Both the position numbers and the translations under genes were made by a program. From Cristatella mucedo (lineage: Eukaryota > Bryozoa > Phylactolaemata > Cristatellidae), in contig WPIO01000029.1 of assembly GCA_009760855.2 (NCBI GenBank), positions 4,577,001-4,641,000 of the forward strand: 64,000 nt of DNA, read 5' to 3'. The notes under the pieces are model-generated. The model saw only the letters and a program-made list of their open reading frames with translations, was not told where the DNA came from and made no database searches. This document shows positions 1-13,200 of the stretch, one piece after another. The stretch's first letter is position 1. Each line of letters begins with the position of its first letter.

Positions 1-240
1 TTCGGCCTGACAAATCATCATTTACATGTTCCTATGTTTGCTGGACTTGTGTATGCTATTTTTAGTAATCAGCATATGTGCTTCCTCTTCAGCCTATTTT
101 AAGTGCCTAGAGAGAGATCTCCCTTTTTAGTGCACATTACAAGCACGTGATAATAATAATTATTACCGCCTGAATCGTGGTTCGTGCAAAGGGTGGCATA
201 GAAAGAACTTAAGGGGGTGCTATGGTCGATAAATCAAGCA

Positions 241-395
241 CTGGTTTGGCCCAGTGGTTAAGGTGCTAGCCTTGAACCAAGGTCAAGGTGAATGTATTTT
301 GTGAGTGAGGTCGTGGGCTCGAGCTACGTGGCAGATGTCAAGCACCTGAATAGAGATTAAGTTCTCTTAGGGCGTTATGAAATATATTTTTTATA
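241..395 (+). repeat. SINE-B copy (tRNA-derived head, LINE-like tail)
   Basis: Starts ctggtttggcccagtggtta, an A-box-like element, and has a B-box-like gtgggctcgagct at 313-325. It continues with the tail ctgaatagagattaagttct found in at least eight places in this window. The same tail ends the LINE-A family. Confidence 0.75.
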
Positions 396-1689
396 TTTTA
401 TAAATGACCGTGGTGCTTTCCAAGGGTTTCTGTTGTTTCTCAGGATACCGATGACCAGCTACCTTTGCACACATAAAAGATAAAAAGCTGGCCATTCTTC
501 CAGTCAGACGTTGCTTTTGTGACTTTTCCCCTGATAATTTAGAAATTTATTTATTTTCTGGACATTGCAGGTACAGTGTGGCCAAAGTGCTGTGTGAAAT
601 AAAAAAATCACATTTTTATATGAAGTGTATTTCTTGTATGTAATCATTTAAGTAAGTCGTTCTGTAATCGAGCTCAATCAAATGGTCATAAACAACTTAA
701 AGCGGTTGAGTATTTGATTTGTCTATTTGTATTGTTTGTCACTAGGCGCAGTCGTTAAGGCTAGTTATTGATCAGTTGTTCTGTTCATTAATACGTCGCA
801 ACTAATTATACCTTCCATAATCATGCTTTCAAGTGATATAAATAACAATAATATAGATACAAGATCCTCCAGCTCACCAGCTCAGTTTAGTTGCAGCTGC
901 TTAAGTGGATACTTATCTGCATTTCCTGAGGTGGCATCAAGAGACTGCAATCATCCTGAAGACGTATTTGCTACCTATGTGGCTAATTAAGAAAGATTAG
1001 GGAAAGAAGTACTCAGTGGAGGCATCTGCAAACATGTGCTTTGGTGTACAAGACCTATTTCAGCTTGCCTATTGGTAATAATTGCTGGCCACCTCGATTC
1101 ACCTGCAAGAAAGCTCTGGAAGGTAAGATTAGAGATTATGCTCAAAATTATGCATACAACTGTTACTCGTGAGTGAAAAAAATGTCTGAAATATTTGTTT
1201 ATTCATTAACGAAATGTTACTTTGCTCTTTTGAAGGAAGGTACAGAGGGGAAAAGACCATGAAGTTTGTTATCCTAAGCATTTGGCAAGAACCCACTGGC
1301 CACTCAAGCAACTTCTACTTTGCACGATAGATTCTTCAAAGCATCGGACGGGCAAGAATGCACCTGCTATCACGTGACCTTCATTCATCCACCACCCCGG
1401 TGCCACGTGGCCTGGAGCTCGCCGTATTCTTTATTCCAAAGAGAGACCAGCCGCCTTCAGAAGTGTGCAGCAAGTCAGAGAGCATGCTGGACGTGTAGAT
1501 CAGGATGAAAATTTCAGAGGTGGGGTTTAGGACAGAATCCCATACTAGCCTAAGCAAAATGGCTTCAGTAACTCAATCAGAGATCTCGGCCATACCCAGT
1601 TCAATTACGAGCTTTTGACGTATAGGTTTAAAAAAAACGTTTGAGTTTAAGCGGTACAAATTTCTGAATGCTATTATGCAAACCGCAAA

Positions 1690-2340
1690 TCGAAAGAAGT
1701 GTCGCTAAACTTTCTCCAGCTTCTTCACGCATCAGATTGGGCTCTGCTTTTGCCACAATGACGAATCCGCTCGAGGCATTAGGAATCGCCTAAAACCGTG
1801 GTGCTGCTTCATTGACCGCTTATCTACGAGACTCAAAGCTCTGCTGCTTCACGATGAGAACAAGAATAATCTGGCTCACTCGATGTACCTCAAAGGCAAT
1901 TACAATGTCATCAAGACCCGGCAGTGCGCCTTGAGTCATAATGAGTTAAGTGGGAAATCAGCAGAGACTTCAAAATGGTGGCGTTCCTGAGGGGTCTCGA
2001 TGGCAATTTTACAAAAGTACCCGACTGTCTTAGCCCTGGGGACAGCAGAGACTGCCTTGCACAGTACCACCACAGCTGACTGGCCACAGCCGACCGAGTT
2101 CTCCGTGGAGCACACTGTCAAGTGGAAGCCAATTTTGGACTTGTACAAGATGGTAGTGTATCCACCGCACTTCAAATTGGGCCTCGTGAAGCAATTTTTT
2201 TTAAGGCTCTTGATAAAGAGTCTGCTGCCTTTGAGTACAGTTAAAAAATTCTTCCTCAAGCTGTCTACGCAAAAGACAAAACCATTTTGACTTCGGGACA
2301 CATAAAGAAGATCTTCGAATGCAATGAATGAAAGAGAAGC
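1690..2340 (+). pseudogene. Decayed coding sequence of an uncharacterised transposon-like protein
   Basis: Pieces in different frames match one remembered repeated protein family of animal genomes. They are FIDRLSTRLKALLLHDEN and LAHSMYLKGNYN (about 1810-1910), FKMVAFLRGLDGNFTKY (about 1971-2022), and YPPHFKLGLVKQFF followed in another frame by FKALDKESAAFEY (about 2158-2240). Near the end another frame reads TSGHIKKIFECNE. The family usually reads PPLHIKLGLMKQFVKAL followed by a GPQI motif. Several frameshifts and stops show it is dead. I cannot give the family a formal name. Confidence 0.6.
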
Positions 2341-2373
2341 TCATTAGTAAGGACAGAGTGACTTGAAACAGCT

Positions 2374-2541
2374 GAGCCGTAATGGCACACTAGGTAAGGC
2401 GGTTGCTTTTCACGACCTCGGCCCCGAGGTCGTGGGTTCGAATCTTTTGGTGGGCGATCCTTTATCGCCACTGCAAGCGGTGGTGATAGCCGTAAAGGCT
2501 CTTCTGTCGCTATACAAAAAGAGGCTGTTTAATCAGCTAGG
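2374..2541 (+). repeat. SINE-A copy (tRNA-derived)
   Basis: Begins gagccgtaatggcacactag, with a B-box-like gtgggttcgaatc at about 2431. The body has cactgcaagcggtggtgata and the 3' end reads gaggctgtttaatcagctag. Four clear copies occur in the window (also 15347, 36387 reverse, 56241 reverse). Confidence 0.8.
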
Positions 2542-3345
2542 ATTTTATTTTTTTAGTCGAATAGCTTGGTGCTTCCTGGCCAACCAGAAGGTGGATAAGT
2601 CAAGGAGTGTCTTTGCTTTTCAAATTGTTTGGCTCGAGCAGTTTTTATGCAAATAACTTGGACATGTAGTTGTTGTAGATGTTTGTAGAGCTATCTTGTG
2701 CTATATATAAACAAATCAATTGGAAACTGTAGGCCAGGCTACCATTACGAACAAAAATATCTGCCAGAAGTACTAGCAAGGTATCTTTACTTACACGGCC
2801 GATTAAGGACTAGTTTGCATGTGCACTTGCTCCATGCACAGCATTGACCAGTATTGGCTGGCTCGACTGCCACATCGACGATACGTGCAGGAAATAGGCC
2901 ACAGCAAAGCTGGTTATCATTTTACTGCTGCCAAACTTGCGTCTAATTAAAACTAGCATTCTAAGAACCATGTCAGTTCTTGGCATATTAATAGCCTCAA
3001 ATTGTGGTCTTGTCGTTTTACGGAACTTCGATAAAAAAGCACTTATTTGCTGGTTCGAAGTGCTTGCATAAGTTGATTGGTGAGATTAGCAGTACTGCTA
3101 GATTTATCTGTGGGTACTGGCAAACCTTTTTGGATTTATTCCTTATACTTTAGTTACTTTTTTGTTGCCTTAGAGACTGCAAGTGTTGAGTGCTAATCCT
3201 TTGAATAAACCTTATTCAGGAATTTCATGTTGCCTAATTTGGATGGCATTTTGGCATGGTCTATGTGAATGGGAAACAGTTTTTCTATGTAATGGGCTAT
3301 AGGTCTTTATGAAAATAATGACGATGATAATATAATTAAATTAAA

Positions 3346-3454
3346 TGGTGCTTAAGAGAGCCTACCTCTGTCTAGGCCCTTCACATATGCAGCAAGGGTC
3401 GAGCCCACGACCTCGTTCGAAAAGGCCCCAGCACTTTAACCCATGGGCCAAAGC
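3346..3454 (-). repeat. SINE-B remnant, reverse orientation
   Basis: Reverse complement shows ttggcccatgggttaaagtg (A-box side), cgtgggctcgaccc (B box) and a decayed shared tail ending near 3346. More diverged than the copies at 241 and 8156. Confidence 0.6.
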
Positions 3455-4094
3455 TAGGCTGCAGGTCCAAATTTTTCCGTCATGAGTAGTGTATTCTGCT
3501 AATTAATCATTGTTAGATAAGCAGCATATAAGTTCAGTCTCCTACTGTCTTATGCTGCCACTTGTGCTTTCAGACAGCAGTAAGTACTGGTTTTCTTGAC
3601 AGTTGTGTGAACTTATACAACTCTTTTGGTTCTCTTTATACATTTTGTTGGTTTTATACTCTGGTATTACATTTACCACTACTAGTTGAATACAATGCAT
3701 CAATTTATTTCCCCTTAGAACAAGAGTTGCTATTCGTGAGAAGTTGGAGAGTGGCAAGCAATAAGAAACCACAGTGGCATCATTAAATATTCTGCGAGGA
3801 AGATACGTGCCCCTGTTTTGTGGCTGCGCCAATTTGTCCCTCAACCGTATACTCGGTCTATCAAAGCGAGTCTGTGAAGGCTGCTATGGTGTATTTTCTC
3901 CCCGATGTTAATAGTGTTTGCAGCAAAGGCGCGCCGCTTATGCTGCTGTTTCTTTTCAGCCCATACGTTGATCTAGTGAGGTTGGTTCAGTGTGTTCTTG
4001 TAGATGCCGTTTGAGCTGTCGCAGTGCAGCGCTCTGCTACGATGCACTGTTTTTCTTCAGTACGACAGTGCTTTTTCCGTTGTCTGCCGTACAG

Positions 4095-4208
4095 CTGAGA
4101 GAGCAGCTGCTGCAGAAACACGGCAGCCATGCGACGTTACTAGAGGTCATTCAGTCCAGCATCGCTGTCGTGGCACTAGAGGACTCGAGCCCTGCAGACT
4201 TCTGTGCG
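4095..4208 (+). CDS. CROT: CROT exon (first recognised)
   Basis: Encodes 38 residues starting LREQLLQKHG and ending EDSSPADFCA, in phase 0 at both ends. The acceptor is a pyrimidine-rich stretch ending tacag, and the donor is gttagt. This part precedes the catalytic region and contains the family-typical helix (EVIQSSIAVVALED). It is followed by a very short intron of 91 bp. Confidence 0.85.
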
Positions 4209-7200
4209 GTTAGTCCGATCGCAGATTCTGGCTCGTGCATCAGCTGTGTGTCTGCATCTAAGTGTGCAGCTGCTTAGTTTACGTGTACTTAACTTGCAGG
4301 TGACCCAGGAAGCTCACCTGAGTACCACTGGAAATTTGTGGTATGACAAATCGTTGAACTTCGTATCCTATGCCAATGGCACCTTTGCGGTGAACTGTGA
4401 TGTAGGTACTCTTGTCCTATGCTTAAATGCATCGCCTAGAGTTTATCTTTACTTGGACATTCTAATAACATGCACCTGAGGCTTTGCTCTAGGATGAGGA
4501 CTTTTGTTGATTGCTTTAGTGCACATGGAGGTACGCTTGTATGTTAAGTGCATTCAGGCATGCTTTTATGTTACTGATATCGGGCACCACCGTCGCTGTA
4601 TGAAGAGCTTGAATTATATAATGCATTTGTAATTATGTGCACATTTTGCACCTTGGTCTATCTGTCTTTAGCTATACGGATCTCCCTTACCGATGTGTTC
4701 TATTCTGTCCTGCTGCTGTCCTTGCTTGCTTTTACCAAGCTTTGGTCACTCCTGAGTTTTCTTCAAGTGCTATCAGCAACTGAACAGGTCCTCGCAAGTT
4801 CTCTCCTGTGTCTGGTAGTGTTATCTTAGTTGTTGAGCTCAACTTAGTTTAAAACCTACGCCTAAAGCTCACTTGCAATGGTTAAGAGGCCTTGCCCAAC
4901 ATAGAGGCAATTCAGCTGAGAGGTGTGCGAAGTGAGTGAAGCAAAGAAGTTGCATCTTTCTTAGATTTGTGTCCTCGAGGACATGTTTGTAAAAGAGAAA
5001 GTCCGTGCGCATTAGCTGCTTTGGGTGTCACATTTGGTGTATCACCCAGAAAGCAGTTAGAAAATGAACCAGTAGCCTGGTGGTAACATTGCAATGACAG
5101 ACTCAGTTATCAGATTAGGGGAATTGATTCCAATGTTAGAAATCTTTGGCATTGGTCGAGCCAAAGTCTAGTGTCGCCACTGCTGGTAAACGATTGTTTT
5201 GCATTGGATTAAAACCATTTGTAGTGATTAGCTAGAAGCCTCAAAGTGTACCTAGCAGCTCGTGTTGACAGATTTCTATTTGGTGCCATCTGCTCTCAGC
5301 ATAATCTACCGCGCTATGCCGGAAAGTAGGCTTGCTCTAGCCATTCATTCAAGACTCGTGTTGACAGGTCCTATATCGATTTATTGATACAGAGTAAACA
5401 GGGTGTTATTTGGAGCCACGGGAGTCCGTCTGGCCATGGCGTCTGACAAGTCAATGTGAGAAGTTGCTCAAACTCGGGGACGTCATATTTCCTTTGTCGG
5501 ATCTGTAACCTAAATGCAATTATTGCAAGCCTGTTCGACATAAGTTGTCGAAGCTTAGCCGGTGGCGGCTACCTGGGAGTGGCGCTGAGCAGGGTGGCTG
5601 CCTTGGCCACCCGTTTTTGCTTCTAGCAGTCATCTCTATATTAGCGACAGTTGTACAAAAATTAGCTTGAATTAGTCGTTGTTGGATGTTATTTTCTATG
5701 TTGTGAAACCATTATGTACAGATACTTAAATAAAAGCTGTACATCATGTTTGTCAGAGGCCACAAATCATGGAAATATTAGGAATACCTTTCGTTTGTTA
5801 GACTTCAGAAGCACAGGGAAATATGCTTGTTTTCACTTCAAGTGGTCAGTCTGATGATTACTAGAATTTATGGTCAAGCCTGGTTATTTAGTGCTTAGCC
5901 ATGCACTGCAGCTATGGTTGGTGAGTAGCCTCACGGAAGGCAATGACTGCTGAATTTCAAAACAAAAAATGTGTCCAATTATTTAAGAAAATGCTAATTA
6001 CATAGGCCAATGTAGAATTGAAAATGCAGGGTATACCTGTCTTAGACCTTATTCATCCGAGTAGATCAGCAACTAGATGGTTGCTGTAAAAACCCGCTGT
6101 TGGCTAGCTTGAACTTATGCTGCAATCTAGAGATGGTAGCAGTAAATTTTGTTCTTAATAAACACTGACATATGTTTACCTTTTTTGTTGCCAATGTAGC
6201 ATGGCCGAGAAAATTAACTGTCAATCTACTTGTAGCATGCCCCTATGGATGCCATGACAATGGTTAACATGAGCTACTTTGTGGACTGTTCATTAAAGGA
6301 ATGCAATGGCATCTGGCAGGTGGGTGGAATCGCGTTTTCTGTGATATGTGATTGGACCAGTTGGAAACGCAGGCCACTGTTTTATAATATAATAATAATA
6401 ATAATAATAATAATGCACTTGATAAAGCGCCCTCAGAGAACTTAATCTCTTTCTAGGCGCTTTACTTTTTACCGTACTCAGTGGCACATTGTAAGAAGGC
6501 CCATCCATCCGCAGATCCAAGTTTACGGCCGTGTCTAGCTTTGAACAACTGGCTTTAAAAACGTTTACCATAGTCTTGTTGCAGGTTGAAGCTGGAAGAA
6601 ACACGCATATCGTGAGCTGCTACATTATTTCAGTGCCGTGGTCACACTGGAAAGGTACAGTGGGTAGCAGACATTAAGAAGGTGCAAATAGTCCATTAAT
6701 TAAAAAAAAATTGTGCTGATCTGTCTGCATCCCACCTCATACAAGTATCAAACCATCACATAGCAGCTGCACTCGGCTCGTCTTCTTTATTCAGTGCTCT
6801 GAGCACGAGTCAGAACTTAGGTCCTAGCTATTCTCAGCCATGCTTTTATCGGCCCAGTCTGGCCAGATTGAATACATTAGTTCGGCTCAACTGCACTGAT
6901 CAGACCCTAAGGGTTGCCTGGATTAAGCCAAGAACGGTGTCACACGTTGACCTAGTCTGGCCAGCCAATCATAAGAAATGTGAACGAGCATGCCAGATGG
7001 TTTGGCTGCTTGACTTAACACCCTTCAGGTCGGGCCAAGGAGGCCAGGGCCTGCTGGCCTCTTACAAATATAGAACGGATGTTGCTCACAACTAGCACTT
7101 CTTTTAGGGTTCGCCAATTTCTGTGGTACGTCTGTTGTTCACAGATGGCCATCCTATCGTGTGTGAGCTCAAAGGTGGTCTTTACTTAATTTATTGGATG

Positions 7201-10200
7201 TCTGTTGCTGCCGGTATGGTGACCTGAGCCTTCCTTGGTGTAAGTGTGTATTTTTGTAGATTGCTTCACTCGAACTTGAGTATTAATTCACTTGGCTGAC
7301 GATCGGTTAGTTTTAAATTGAAAACCGCCACAATATATGACTGCTACTCCAAGGTCTTTGTCTACTTGGGATCCTTTGGGTGTTCTTCGTATCGTTTCAT
7401 GCACTAGTGATGGTTGATCTAAGTTACCTTGTAAGTGGCATATAACAGAGCTATTTTTATTGTTAATATTTTGTTAATGTTTAATGCCTGATGGTTCATG
7501 CATGGTTGTGATCGTCTTAAACGCAAGTTTAAAAGAAATTGATATTTCTGTGTGCACGTCAGCTTAATGAAAACGCAAAACTGCTCACCTGTCAAAAGAT
7601 GGCAGATGAATATTTGGTGTCGTTCTCCAATATATACTCGGTACAAAGAGGTTATTTTCCAGATTCTTGCAGCTTAAAAATAAAATATGCTACCAGAAAT
7701 TAAAATTGGATGACCATTCTCATAAACCTTTTCTTTTGATGATTTGGCAATGTGTTCTTCATAAGGCCCTGAAAAGTTCGTGATGGTTCATTGAGTCTAT
7801 GCAACAGACAAGCCCTAGTTTACCTAAGTTTCTTGCCTTTAACGATCAAGCCTGAGGGTTCGAGCCCTGCAGCACTTTTAGAGCGCCAGAATAGAGATTA
7901 CGTCATTTTAGGGTGTTTGCACACTAACAATGATTAACTAAGGCAATAGGCACTATCTAACCTTACACACGTACGTACTACTAACTGAGAAAGCACACCG
8001 ATAATCGTTAATAACTTTCAATCCACTGATAACCTTGAGCAATTTGAAGTGTTTCCCTGGTGTATGTACCTTGTCTTTTATTTACGCTTATCGCTTTTGA
8101 AAGCGATCTATGCTTAACCTAGCTAATTTCTAGAATAATTGTGGTGCCTCCGCGATGTTTTGGCCCAGAGGTTAAGGTGCTCACCCCGACCAATATAAAT
8201 GTGCTTGTACTTAGTGACCGAGGTCGTGGGTTCGAGTCCCGTGGGATATATGAAGTGCCTGAAGAGAGATCAAGTTATCTTAGATCGCTATACACATAAA
8301 TTGTATATTTTTGTCAAAAAATAATGCTCATTGTTTGAAATTTTGCTTCCAGCAATGTCAGTTGTCACAAAGACTTCATAGAATTATGCAACACTAAAAT
8401 CAGATTTCGGCATTGACTTAGCTACATCGCAATGAAACGAGTTTTCTCTGTGGCTGCCATGTGAACACGTTGTCATTGCCTAATAGGAAAAGAAGTTACT
8501 CGTCCTCATATTCCCTGATTTTTATCGTTATTGTCACTAGACTAAAGTTATTTCTATGTAAGTTACAGCCAGAGCCTGCTACATAAGCCTGTGGCCGGGT
8601 GGCAACATTTTAAGCCACTGCATGCTAGCTGCCATCTCCTCACTAGTGTTGCTGGATCATTCATCAAGCTGCTGTGCTGCAATACTTTGTATGTATCACG
8701 AGGAATCCTTATTCGACCGGGGCTTGAGTCTTTTCTCGGTGAGCTCTGAACCCTTTACTCTAGCCTCGCTGGTGAGGCAGACGCGAAACAAGTTGGAGAG
8801 CTCTGATGGCCGACCATTGTCATCTGCCATCTGTTGGAGTTGCTCCAGCCGATAGCAGCACTCGACAGATTGTTTGATTTGGTCTCGACCGGTGCTGGCT
8901 AGGCTAGAACCCACTAGTTCTAAGTGGGTTTTCTAGTGCCCAGCTGAGACTTGGCCAAATGTGGTCGCCACGTTCGGATGCTGGCTTGCCGGTTCGCGAG
9001 CATGCTGCATATGTAGCAACAGATATTCTATTCGCACCTCTCGCATTGCCTGATTATGCCTTCTGCACAACTTGAGCTGTAGCTACTGACCTGACAATTT
9101 TTACTGCCTGCTACTAGCGATGCAGTGCTTGCATCACTAAGCCTGATCTCGATGATGCTGTGTGATCCGATTGATTCACTGAGCAGGAATTCAAGAATAT
9201 TGAGTAAAGAGAGACTGCACCTACTGGTGTATGCTTGGAGCATGGCAAGAAAGCTAAATCATAGCATAGTCTTGCATTGCTAAATCGTAGCACAGTCTAA
9301 ATCGTAGCACAGTCTAAATCGTAGCATAGTCTTGTAAGCAGTATCTGGAAGCAAATGGGGAAAGCTGGCTCGTGGTTAGCTAAAGCTAGCTAGCAGATGC
9401 GATAGTATAAAGCCAAGCAGCCCTTGTGAAAGTTACAACACTTCGCTTCTACAAATTAGGGATGCTGCAGATTGGTCTCGCTAATCTGGCCTTCCTCCTA
9501 TGTCGAAAGCAAGCATTGTAGCTCATCTCCAGCTGCAACTTGGGGGGGGGGGTCTTTGAAACAGTTCAGCCAGCCAACCTGACAGGTAAGCATAAGCGGT
9601 TGCAAGTAACGTGCTGTCTTTGCATGTCACGTGCAGTGAGCCTGTGAACTCGAGGGGAGCACCCTGATTTTAAGCATGGTTGATACCCTACAATCCACGT
9701 CTGTTTCATTGGCTCAGCAGATACATTTAATTGTTAGTCGGAGGCTAGCAGATGGATGTTGACTCTGTGCATGTCACCCCTAACCATGTTATTCATGTTG
9801 TTTATCAAGCAGGATATTACTCAACATTCAATCGTGTCACCCTTTGCAGCAAATGTAAAGCACCTAGAAAGAGATTGTTCTCTGAGGGCACTTTATCAAG
9901 TGTATTATTATTATTATTGTGCTCAAAAGTCTGACAAAGTTGGTTATGTATTAGGGAAAGTGGAAGTTGGATACGTCGTAATATGTGTAGTTAATTGTAT
10001 TGTATCGTGCAGCTCCTAAAGTTGTAAAAGCACCCCTCTATGCATCTACAAGCACCCTGTTGGTTTTTGACATGGTTGCTTGCGAAGATGCAGCAGAAGG
10101 CTCGGTGGGCAACCTTGACACTGACTGTGGCGCCAAGTGCATCACATCAACAGGTTTATGTTTGTAAGTGTTGCTTAGGGTAATTCTCAGACTGGTGTCA

Positions 10201-13200
10201 TACCGAACTGTTCAAAGGCATTTATATCTGGAGGTTTTCTTAGCAACTAAGAATCCGAATTCGGTGTGGCATCACTAGACTTCTGTGTTTTTTATTGGCA
10301 GTCAATGCGGGCTGCTCGTGATTAGTCTGGGCAGTCCTGAGAGGCCTTAAGAATAGCTCATGGGTATTCCGGTGCCACTATTATGAAGCCAATGTTTGAA
10401 AGACATCTCTGCACTGTCAAGGGTTGCAACAGCTACTATACCGGTGGTGACCACCTTGTATCAATCCTTGTGCTCATCTGATGCTGTTAGCATCAGTAGT
10501 TGTGAGCTTGACTACGGAGTTACTTATTCGTTCAATTTTTGCTACAAGAAGGCTTTGGTGACTGCAGGGCATCGTTGTTTGGGACTGAACCTGCCTGCCT
10601 GCTTGTGCCGTTTAAGGGCCCAGCTACAAGTGAGTTCTCTGCTTCTCCACTAGAGCTTGTGTTTACATTGGATTCTGACCTGGTGGCAGCCATAGCCAGG
10701 GAGGCCAAGCTTCATCATGCTCAGGTAAGTGACCGTCGATGAGGTGTCACCCGGTCCTTGTTTAGAGGAGCTTCCATCCTGCATCATGGAATTCGCATTA
10801 TCTGCCCACCCACCCACCCCCCAATGCTTAGCCCTAAGTGGTTGGCTGTACAAAGTGCTGCTGATGGCACTTTCTGCCAGTTCTTACAGACGTCTGCCAC
10901 TGTGGTTTGCAGCTTGCAGCTGGGCCACTGCTCCAGTCCTTTCCTCCAGTGCTCGCCTCTCTCCACTGCCCGTATTACGGGTTACCTGCAACGACAGCTA
11001 CTCTCCTACTGCCGACTATGGCACATCCTTTTCAGCGGTCCTGAGCAGCTACTTCTATGCTACTCACTACCTCGGCTGCTCTCCTGGCTCTGCTATGCTT
11101 CCCACTTTCTCTTTGTTGCATGAGACGAAGTCTGTTGGCTACCGAATGCGTACCGAAAGCCGCTTAGGCTGTGAGTGCGCTACACAAAACTCTCCTGCAT
11201 AACACCCACATGGTATTTATGACTTTGTGGAGTTACAGTTAATTACATTACCTGCTGAGTAAGGCTGCTGCTATATGCTGCCTGCCTCCCTGCCCGGCAT
11301 TCTTACCTTCCCTTTCGGATTTTCAGTGTCAAAACGTGGAAATAAAAACTCCAGTCTTTGGTCACTTTGGAAAGAATTACATCAGGCAACACGGCTTACA
11401 CCCAGACGCATTTGTGCAAGTGGCTCTCCAGTGTGCATACTACAGACTCCACAAGAAGTAAGTTATAATGCTTTAGTGAGTTCTACTGACACTCTTGTTA
11501 GCCGTCATTTATGTAATAGTACGTGCCGTGTACAGCCATTTGTCAGATGATTGAGTTGGATGTACCTACGTCAATACGGGCTCCCACTTAAAAGGGTTGT
11601 ATATCCGGCGACATGTAGAATTTCAAGGAGTGATGCATACAGAATGCTCTATCAGTTCGTAGCTTCAGTCGCTGTGTATTTGCAATAAGTTATTATAATG
11701 ACTTTTCGAGTGAAGACAGTCGGTAACAGTAGTTTCTGAGATATCGTACGAGTCACATAATGACCTTAAATAACAGTTGCCTTAAACCCTGTAGTACAAA
11801 ATTGGTTGCATTTTGTGTATTTAGTCGTATTCCACATAGTATTTTGATGCAGAACACGATGCGTGGAGACTGATCATTTCCGCGAGATTTGGGACACGGA
11901 TAAGCAGGCTGGTTTCTGCTATGTCGCAAGGCTGCCACGAACACATTCGGTCACCAGCCATATCTTAACCATTCAGGCATTAGTCATTGCTATGGCAAAA
12001 TTGCCAGTGTATGTGCTACACAGACGTGCGTATATATGCTACTTTAGACATGCTTGCAAAATGGCCTGCTTATTTGGCCCTAGCTTTCTCTGTGGCCCAG
12101 TTGCTCCTAAGCGTGAGACATGGGCACGATCTGTGGTAGAAATTGTATGCTTGATATGGAGCCCGAGGCGCATTTCTGCCAGCAGTCGTCTGGCCGTAGG
12201 AAAACATGCACCGAGTACGTCGAGCAAGCCGGCTCGCCCTGTAAGTGGGCACCACGGCAGTGGTGGTTCGCCTGTCAAGCTTTGTCTAAGGAGCAAGCTA
12301 GGCTGATGGATGCAGCCCACCGAAAGAAGAGCCGTCTGACATGTCCCGTAAACAAAGTGCACGATGACAAACTCGCCAAGTTTCCCTTTGGCGAAGAATG
12401 AGCATGATCCACTGCCTTTAATGTCTCCTTTGCTAAAAGAGCTAGGATGGATGCCGGTTGATTAGCAGATACAGAGCAAAGTTCTTACGCTGATCCGCAA
12501 GGCCCACCACTGATTGGCTCCTTCGTACCTAGCTGAACTGCTGCACCAGTTTCAGCCTCTTCGAGCCCTCACGTCTTATGTGGAAAATAAATTAGCTATT
12601 CCATTCATCCCCTTAAAGACCGTTGGCGACAGAAGCTTTAGCTGTGCAGGTCCTAGACTGTGGAACTCGCTTCCATAGTTCTTATGCAACGACAACTACT
12701 CTCCTGCTGCCGACTATGGCTCATCCTTTCAGCTGTCCTGAGCTGCTACTTCCATGTTACTCACTACCTCAACTGTTCATCTGACTCTGCTATTCTTCCC
12801 ACTTTCTCTTTGTTGCGTGAGACAAAGTCTGTTGGCCACCGAATTAGTACCGAAAGCTGCTTAGGCTGTGAGTGTGCTATACAAAACTCTCTTTGTGGAG
12901 TTACAGACAGAGATACTTAACATTACTGCTATGCTCTCTTTTGGTGGACTCAAATATTTACTCGGTCTGACAGTTTTGCTTCGTTGAGCACGGTGAACTC
13001 CTTCAATGCTGCTGCTGCTGGGCTTTCTCGTCATTAGCTCAGCTATGACTTTATATGCCTTTCTCATCACTAGCAGGCAGGTCAATCCTAGCCCCCCTAC
13101 CTACCGAACTGCCCTGCTTCCTCTGGCTCTAGTGAGGTTATAATCGCTGTATGCTCCTGCAGCATGAAGCGATCAGGGGAGCCTTTTGTTTGTTAAACGT

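Larger units (their letters stand above)
1..4094. other. Region upstream of first recognised CROT exon
   Basis: Probably intronic or 5' flanking sequence of CROT. It holds a SINE-B copy (241-395), a decayed transposon-like coding sequence (about 1690-2340), a SINE-A copy (2374-2541) and an inverted SINE-B remnant (3346-3454). No exon for the N-terminal half of CROT could be recognised, so those exons are either divergent and small, or left of the window. Confidence 0.5.

Noticed and set aside
540-620. Possible terminal exon plus AAATAAA of a gene ending near base 600
   Set aside because: Only an AG-like border and one hexamer; the encoded piece is too short to identify.
2374-2450. tRNA gene-like A and B boxes
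   Set aside because: Part of a repeated SINE-A element, and the boxes are not set in a foldable full tRNA cloverleaf with acceptor stem. The same applies to all SINE-A and SINE-B copies.
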